Shown here piece by piece: positions 58,656 to 64,000 of a stretch of DNA of 64,000 bases. Source of the DNA: Papaver somniferum. Lineage: Eukaryota; Streptophyta; Magnoliopsida; Ranunculales; Papaveraceae. The notes below the pieces were generated by a model. It saw only the letters and a program-made list of their open reading frames with translations, did no database searches and was not told the DNA's origin. Location: positions 158,374,406 to 158,438,405 of the forward strand of contig NC_039363.1 of assembly GCF_003573695.1 (NCBI RefSeq), written 5' to 3'. Each line of letters starts with the position of its first letter. Positions within the stretch are counted from its first letter, which is position 1. Both the position numbers and the translations under genes were made by a program.

Positions 58656-58790
58656 AAGCTTGAAGCTGGTCCAAGTTTGGAGAAAAAATCGTCTCCACAT
58701 TCATCTCTCCCTACTAACTTCTCCTTATCCTTGGCGCACGTTTCCCACTATTGGCATTAACTTCTCCTTGATTCATGGGCGGTTATTCTT

Positions 58791-58800
58791 GATATAAATA
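58791..58800 (+). promoter_or_regulatory. TATA box of the F antisense gene
   Basis: gatataaata on the + strand, outside the LTR and about 580 bp upstream of the gene's ATG. It is followed by a leader of about 220 bp and a probable 5'-UTR intron (59041-59371, ccag|gtatgg ... cttcgcag). This would let the antisense gene be transcribed independently of the LTR. Confidence 0.5.
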
Positions 58801-59373
58801 TTAGAGAAGTTGCTAACATAATAAATTTTATCCTTCTTCACTTCTTGTCGGTTTATTCTTCCTGACTCTTCATTCTTTTTTCTAGTTCTTCTTTGGTTTT
58901 TAGTTCTTAACTGCTGCTGCTCCTGATTCTCCTTACAACTTCGACCAACTCTGACAATATTCTCTGAGTTAAGCCGTCGTTAATGTTCTCCAATAGTTTC
59001 GACCTTGTTCACCTTTGATCGTCTAAAACGCTCAACCTCCAGGTATGGTGTTCATCATCTTGTTTTAGATTTTAGTTGATATTCATTTTTTTCTGCTGCT
59101 GTATCTAGGTTTTTGCGATAAAAAACAAAATATACAAAAGTATATATACTTGCCCCTGTTCTTTTTCACAAAAACTTAAAACTTCTCTGCTGGTCATCGA
59201 AGCTTATTTTTGGTATTTATGACTGAATTAGGGTTTCTCGTCTCAGTAAGTCTGTTTGTCTTTGTGCCCCTGTCGATGTTTCTGATGAACTGCGAAAGTC
59301 GTCAACCCTAATCTTTTGATATGTTAACTTCTTTGTTTTAACCTTTACCTTGTTTTTGTCCCCCTTCGCAGAT

Positions 59374-62300
59374 ATGACTGATCGCCATCGGGTTCCTTAT
59401 CAGACTCCGCCATCGAGCCCCTACAGATCTCCACATAGAAGTCCTGATATTTCTCTGCCAAAAGGTGGTCCGCCAAGGTCTTCGCTTCCAGATCCACGAG
59501 CCCAGAAAGTTCCATCATCTTCGGGTCCAAGGGTCTCTATTACGAAGAAAGGAGATCCATTGAAAGGGTCTCGGTATGCGGTTAACCGTCCAGTGGATAA
59601 CCCCTCTTCTCAGCATGCTGATCCGAAGGGTGTGCAACAACCTTCTCCCCAGTGCACTGAACCATTAAATGTTCGTCCTCTTTAATCCCTACCGCATCAG
59701 GCGTCGATGCAGTCGAGACCTAGAGCTTCGCAATCCATTTCTTTGGTGAAGGAGTCTTCTTCAAAATCTACAATACCCCCAGCGGACCCTCCGAGGAATC
59801 CACCGGTTAAAAGGAAAGGCTCTGATTCAAATCCTACAAAAGCGAAGAAGCCATTGTTGAATGAGCCCGATGACTCTGATGTTGTTCTGATGATACGAAG
59901 CATTTCGGTGGGGAAGAAGAAAGTCACTTTCAAGCATGTGGATCTCGAAGCGTTCAAGAAGAAGCATGGCCTCGAAGCTTTTGATGTTAAGTTCTTTGCG
60001 CCAGATGATGATCTTACCTATGATATGATCGTGAATTATAAGTATGATGAATGTTATTTGCTGACTACTATGGGAGCCTTCGAGGAGGGTTTGATGCTAC
60101 CCTTGTATAGGTCGGGTGATTCTTTTTATTATGACGTTCTGGCCGATCGCGAAGGTTCCACTCACAATACTCATTATCGTTCAGTGGTGCAGGTAAGTGG
60201 GAACTATATTCGGACCTTGAGGGAGTGTTATCTTCGTAGTCATGGTGAAACGACGATGACCTTCTATACTCCCGATCCCGCCGAGAGAGACTTGTATACT
60301 CCTGTAAACTTTAATGCCTCTTTTGGAGATTATACCAATGGTATGAACCTCAAGCCTTGGAGTGTAGGTTTTCGTTTAATTCCCGCTTCTCGTGGTGAAG
60401 TTCGTCTCTTAAGTGAGGTGAGTGATTCAAAGCTTCGCTACGTTCCTGGTACCGAAGGGACTTCTCAGTAGAAACTCTTTCGTAGTCGTGAAAATCTCAA
60501 GCGTGATCATGACTATGAGTGGCATGCCACCGTTATTGAAGTTGTCGGTCCTTGGTCTTACGGCTGGGTACCTGGTCCGCGGGGCTGGCGTCCTACCGCT
60601 GGTAGTCAACCTCGTGATAGTGCTCCAGCTCGCTATGGTGACTTCTGCCCCTGGCGGTTGAACTTCAATGAAATGAGTTTCGATTATGCTTTTGATGTTG
60701 CTGATGAAGACGAAAGCTCCGATGCTAACCTTCTTCCGAAGGGTAAAGTCGCTGCCAAGGTATGGTCCCTTATGTTGCCCCTTTTCTTCTTAGTTTAAGG
60801 TAAATAGTCGTCGTTTTGATGGGTTGAGTGTTATATCCTTAGGAAAATAAGAAAAATAAGATTGGCGCGGTTTAGTCTTCTACTGCCCCTGCGGAGGAGG
60901 CATACTTTCAGGATGAGGTTAACTGCCCCGTGAATGATGAAGATGTTGAGGACTAAGAGGAGGTAACCGATGATGAGGAACGAATAGATACTTCCCTCCT
61001 AATCATGAGAAGGATGAAAGCAATGATGGTGGTACCCACGAAGAGATAGTTATGTCTGACATTCCGATAAACGATCCCCATATTGGACCTGCGCAAGCCC
61101 GGGGGAATGGGGATGTTGAGCCTCATCCAACAAACCCCCCGCAGAATTTTCTTTTGGTAAGATTCACTCCGCTGATGGTCTGATGGATATTAACGCTGCC
61201 ACGGGACTAGCTGAGGAGTTTTCTTTGGTTTCGCCGAATGATGAATGGGATGTTCTTGGGGATGAAGGTGAGAAAACCGTTGGTGGGGTAGGAACTGAGG
61301 CCGGCGGCGAAAAGGAATCTGGAACCGATGATGAAGAATCTACTGAGACCGGGGATGAAGAGGTTGTTAGGACCGATGGAGAAAGGGAAGCTGGTCAAGA
61401 GGGCGATGAGACTCGTGTTAACGAGGAATTCGGGGCCAAGAGGTGTTTCACTGGTCAAGAGGACACGGCTGATATTGGAACTTCCCCTGGTTCACCTTCG
61501 AAGGGTTTTGATAGAGCCCTGATGCAGGATGGTGATGATGCTGTACTGGATTGGATGATGAAGAAAAGTCTGATGTTTGTGCCGAACCCTGCCCCAGTGA
61601 TACCTGGTGAGAAAAACTCTGATGTATTTACCCGTCAAAGGATGCAGCTGTCGTCTCCTGATGACGTTGCCGAAAGTTGGGAGAAGAATTTGGGAGCTAC
61701 CTCTACCAGCTTATTGGTTGATCCCCCTTCTTCTGTTGCTGAAATGATGGTTATCGCTGATGGGTACCAGTACGGTTATCCCCAACAGCGTGTTCTTGAA
61801 GTAAGTTATCGTAGGTTCATCTTTTATTGCTGACATACCTTTTTATTAATAGTTATGGTTTCTTCGTGATTATCGTAGATAATGAGAAGTGAACATTGCA
61901 ACAATACTCTGTACCAATTCTTCAAGGCGAAGGCCCTCAAGCTCGAGGCAAAGATTCGTCATAGGGAAGAAGAGTTGAACGCTGCTGAAGTGCTTATTGC
62001 TGCTAGGAACAAGGAGATATTGGAACTGAAGAACCGTCTGAAGGGGAAGGATCATCTCGGAGCCGAGAAGGAGAAGCTTCATGTTGAGCTTGCATTAGTT
62101 CGTAATGATTTGGATAAATCTCGTAAAGATGCTTGGTCTTCTAAAGGTTTGTCTTTGTTTATTTTCTTCCCTTCATATTCCTCTTTTGTCTTCTTAGTGT
62201 GTTGTCTGAGTCTACAACCCTATCTTCAGTGGTTGATATTCTAGAGTTGGCATGGATTCGTAATGAGAGGACTCGGCAAGCTTCTAGGATTAAGGAATTA

Positions 62301-63410
62301 GTGGAGAAGATCAAAAAAGAAGCTGACAAGTGGAACGCTCAGGAAGATGAGCATAATAAATTTATGGCTCATTATCGATAGCAACGGCAACTGGCGGTTG
62401 ACATGCAAAATCGTTATAATGCCGATCGCCAACAGTTCAACGAGACCCTAGAGAGGACCCAAAAAGGTCTAGACGAAGCTCTTGAGAGTATTTCTCGTCT
62501 AGAAACCAAGATAGCGAACTTAGAAGAGGGGATGCGTTAAGCTCGTTCATCTCTTGACCCTGAGGTTCGGGATTACATACAACGTTTTGTTCGGGAGAGG
62601 GACGAATCCAGAGCTGAGGCTTATGTACTCAGCAATGCTTTAGCGGCTTCTCGGGCCGACGTCGCTCGTTTAATGGATTCCGAGAAAAGTCTTGAGATTA
62701 ATATGTACAGTCTTAATAAAGGGATAAAAGAGATGAATAACGAAGTCAAACACCTTCGACATTTAGATTCCATGAAGCAGGTAGAGTTGGATGATTATCA
62801 GTTTGCTCTCACGAATCTTCAATTAGATTATAAGAAAATTTGCGACGAGTATGATTTCCTCGACGATGCCCGGGATGTCGTAGTAAATGAATATGAAATA
62901 GCTTCGGATAATGTCGAAGGTATATATTTGCATAGTCGTGAGCACTTTCTTTACTCTGATTTTCTCACGTATTTGTGTTTTCTTTTTCAGAGCTCGTGGG
63001 ACAGCTTAGCCTTGCAAATGAAAGGCTTAAAAAGGCTCAATCTGACGTAGTACACCAGTAGGGTCAGGCTAGGTATTATGAAGGGATGGCTGGATCTCGG
63101 GACGAAGCCGCAAAGGAGGAGGGTTAAGGAAGTATATAAGCTGAAGTCTTCGTTGTCGAAGTCTGATCTCAAGGCCACTGTGATTGCGCATAAGGATCGT
63201 AGTCAGCTTACCGAGGAGATCAACAAGACGTTGACCAAGATTGATCAAGGCCTTCTGAGGGAGCATGGTATTACCAAGAAATATCCTTGTCGCCCTGTAC
63301 CCGAGCCGATGACCTATACCTCTGAGGAAGTGTTCCTTCGTCTCAACCGAAGAATCCTGCTGATCACGTGGAGTCTTCCAAGGAGAAGTAGATTTCTGCG
63401 TATGTCATAG
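59374..63410 (+). pseudogene. F antisense multi-exon gene (several stops)
   Basis: Exons, judged from gt...ag borders and homology to D: 59372-60759, 60843-61800, 61879-62145, 62230-62919 and 62991-63410. The start is ATG 59374. Domain order: Ser/Pro-rich N-terminus; globular part (KKVTFKHVDLEAFKKKHGLE, EEGLMLPLY, SFYYDVLAD, GPWSYGWVPG); acidic middle (ETGDEEVVRTDGEREAGQE, VSPNDEWDVLG); coiled coil (KIRHREEELNAAEVL, DYIQRFVRERDESRA); C-terminal EINKTLTKIDQGLL. In-frame stops occur at 59686, 60469 and further on, with frame changes near 61000-61170 and 63110. I cannot name the function. Part of it may be the PF04195 'gypsy-type transposon' domain; this is inference from memory. Confidence 0.75.
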
Positions 63411-63654
63411 AAAGTTGATCTTTGTTGATTACTTGCCTCCGGGACATTTTTTGTTGTATCTTGCTTTTCTTGCTTATTTCTTCGAACTTGTAATCAACTT
63501 TTATGGAATAGATCATCGTTTATTTGGATATGTACAACTCCGTTTTACCTGCGTCATTAGTTTATTTGATTTTTAAGAAGCGAGTAAATAGATATTGAAA
63601 ATTAAGTAGATAATAAAAAGTGTTTGTTGGCAGTAACGAAGGTGCATACCTTCG
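63411..63654. other. F spacer after the antisense gene
   Basis: T-rich on the + strand, no ORF; likely the 3' UTR of the antisense gene. No clear polyadenylation motif apart from AT-rich patches. Confidence 0.4.
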
Positions 63655-63960
63655 TTATTGACTTTGGACCTGTCACCCAGCTGGCTAGTCCTTGGCAAGA
63701 GGACCACCGAACGGTGGGGGTTGATGCAGCGTCCCGTATATGTAATGCGTTATTAAAGTATTTACATGCATTCATCCCGCTGAGAAGTTGTCTTATTAGT
63801 TGGTTGGGTATCTCTTTCTGTTGGAAGCCTTCCCCATGGTCCTACACTTATAGATGCTGATAGGGGAGTCCCGAGAGATTGTAAATAGTTACTTTCCCCA
63901 ATGGAATTCAAAAAGCTCGTTCGATTGATGAGTTGAGGTCTGGTATTCCTCGTCCAAAGA
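63655..63960. other. Conserved non-coding block (F copy, reverse orientation)
   Basis: The reverse complement shares ggacctgtcaccc/ggggtgacaggtt, gtgggggt, ccgctgagaagt, ggtatctctttct and tggtcctacacttatagatgctga-like segments with C and D in the same order. It lies just after the antisense gene, where the two opposite genes would meet. Confidence 0.65.
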
Positions 63961-64000
63961 TATAAACATGTCAAGCGGGTACGCTATCTTCTTCTTCTTC

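Larger units (their letters stand above)
57715..63981 (-). mobile_element. Element F: Tat-type LTR retrotransposon, 3' LTR and antisense gene
   Basis: An LTR at 57715-58638, then a purine tract (58639-58655, - strand), then a + strand gene (59374-63410) and the conserved block (63655-63960). By analogy with D and G1, pol should lie on the - strand beyond the right edge. The purine tract and LTR start equal those of element C. It appears to have inserted in the start of D's antisense gene; the TSD cannot be checked because the other end is outside. Confidence 0.65.

Overview
The window is plant nuclear DNA made almost entirely of nested, decayed transposable elements. I found no intact host gene. 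LTR retrotransposons of the plant Ty1/copia (SIRE-like and Retrofit-like) and Ty3/gypsy (Tat and Athila-like) groups, an L1-type LINE tail, a Mutator-like DNA transposon and GT-AG spliced ORFs point to a eudicot genome. A poppy-family origin is only a hunch. All coding regions carry stops or frameshifts, so nothing here looks able to transpose on its own.

Layout, with labels of my own. Element D (39942 to beyond the window, + strand) is a Tat-type gypsy element and the oldest layer. It keeps part of the archaeal-type RNase H, the integrase and a long antisense gene. D is interrupted by C (43018-50183, a pol-less LTR element with TSD acata), by E (51905-56242, a small copia element) and by F (57715 to the window end, another Tat element on the - strand). 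At its left, D is cut by K, a non-coding LTR-like sequence now in pieces at 31691-32274, 34055-34380 and 38918-39941. K holds H (34386-38912, a copia element with TSD ccaac), a Mutator-like element M (32284-34045, 9-bp TSD) and a LINE tail L (31168-31690).

The LINE is cut by J, a copia element on the - strand. Its coding part lies at 1-3607 and its 5' LTR, about 2.8 kb, is in three pieces (3608-4743, 22353-23521, 30653-31167). The LTR is split by G1 (4744-22352, Tat gypsy, TSD accgc) and by B (23522-30652, Athila-like, no pol, TSD tcaat). G1's left LTR is in turn split by A (6446-12558, sister of B, TSD cgatc). A is therefore about five insertions deep.

The most interesting content is antisense coding inside the Tat elements. 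G1 has a three-exon ORF between pol and its 3' LTR (13815-14771, + strand) that resembles the plant PEARLI-4 domain family and has one internal stop. D and F carry, at the same position, two diverged copies of a different multi-exon gene: a globular N-terminal domain, an acidic middle and a coiled-coil C-terminal half. F's copy has its own TATA box and a 5'-UTR intron. A non-coding block of about 300 bp recurs where pol and the antisense gene converge in D and F, and again in the pol-less element C. A and B share an unrecognised acidic, Asn/Tyr-rich ORF with a variable middle. A tRNA-Trp-like sequence with an almost fully paired cloverleaf lies inside M.
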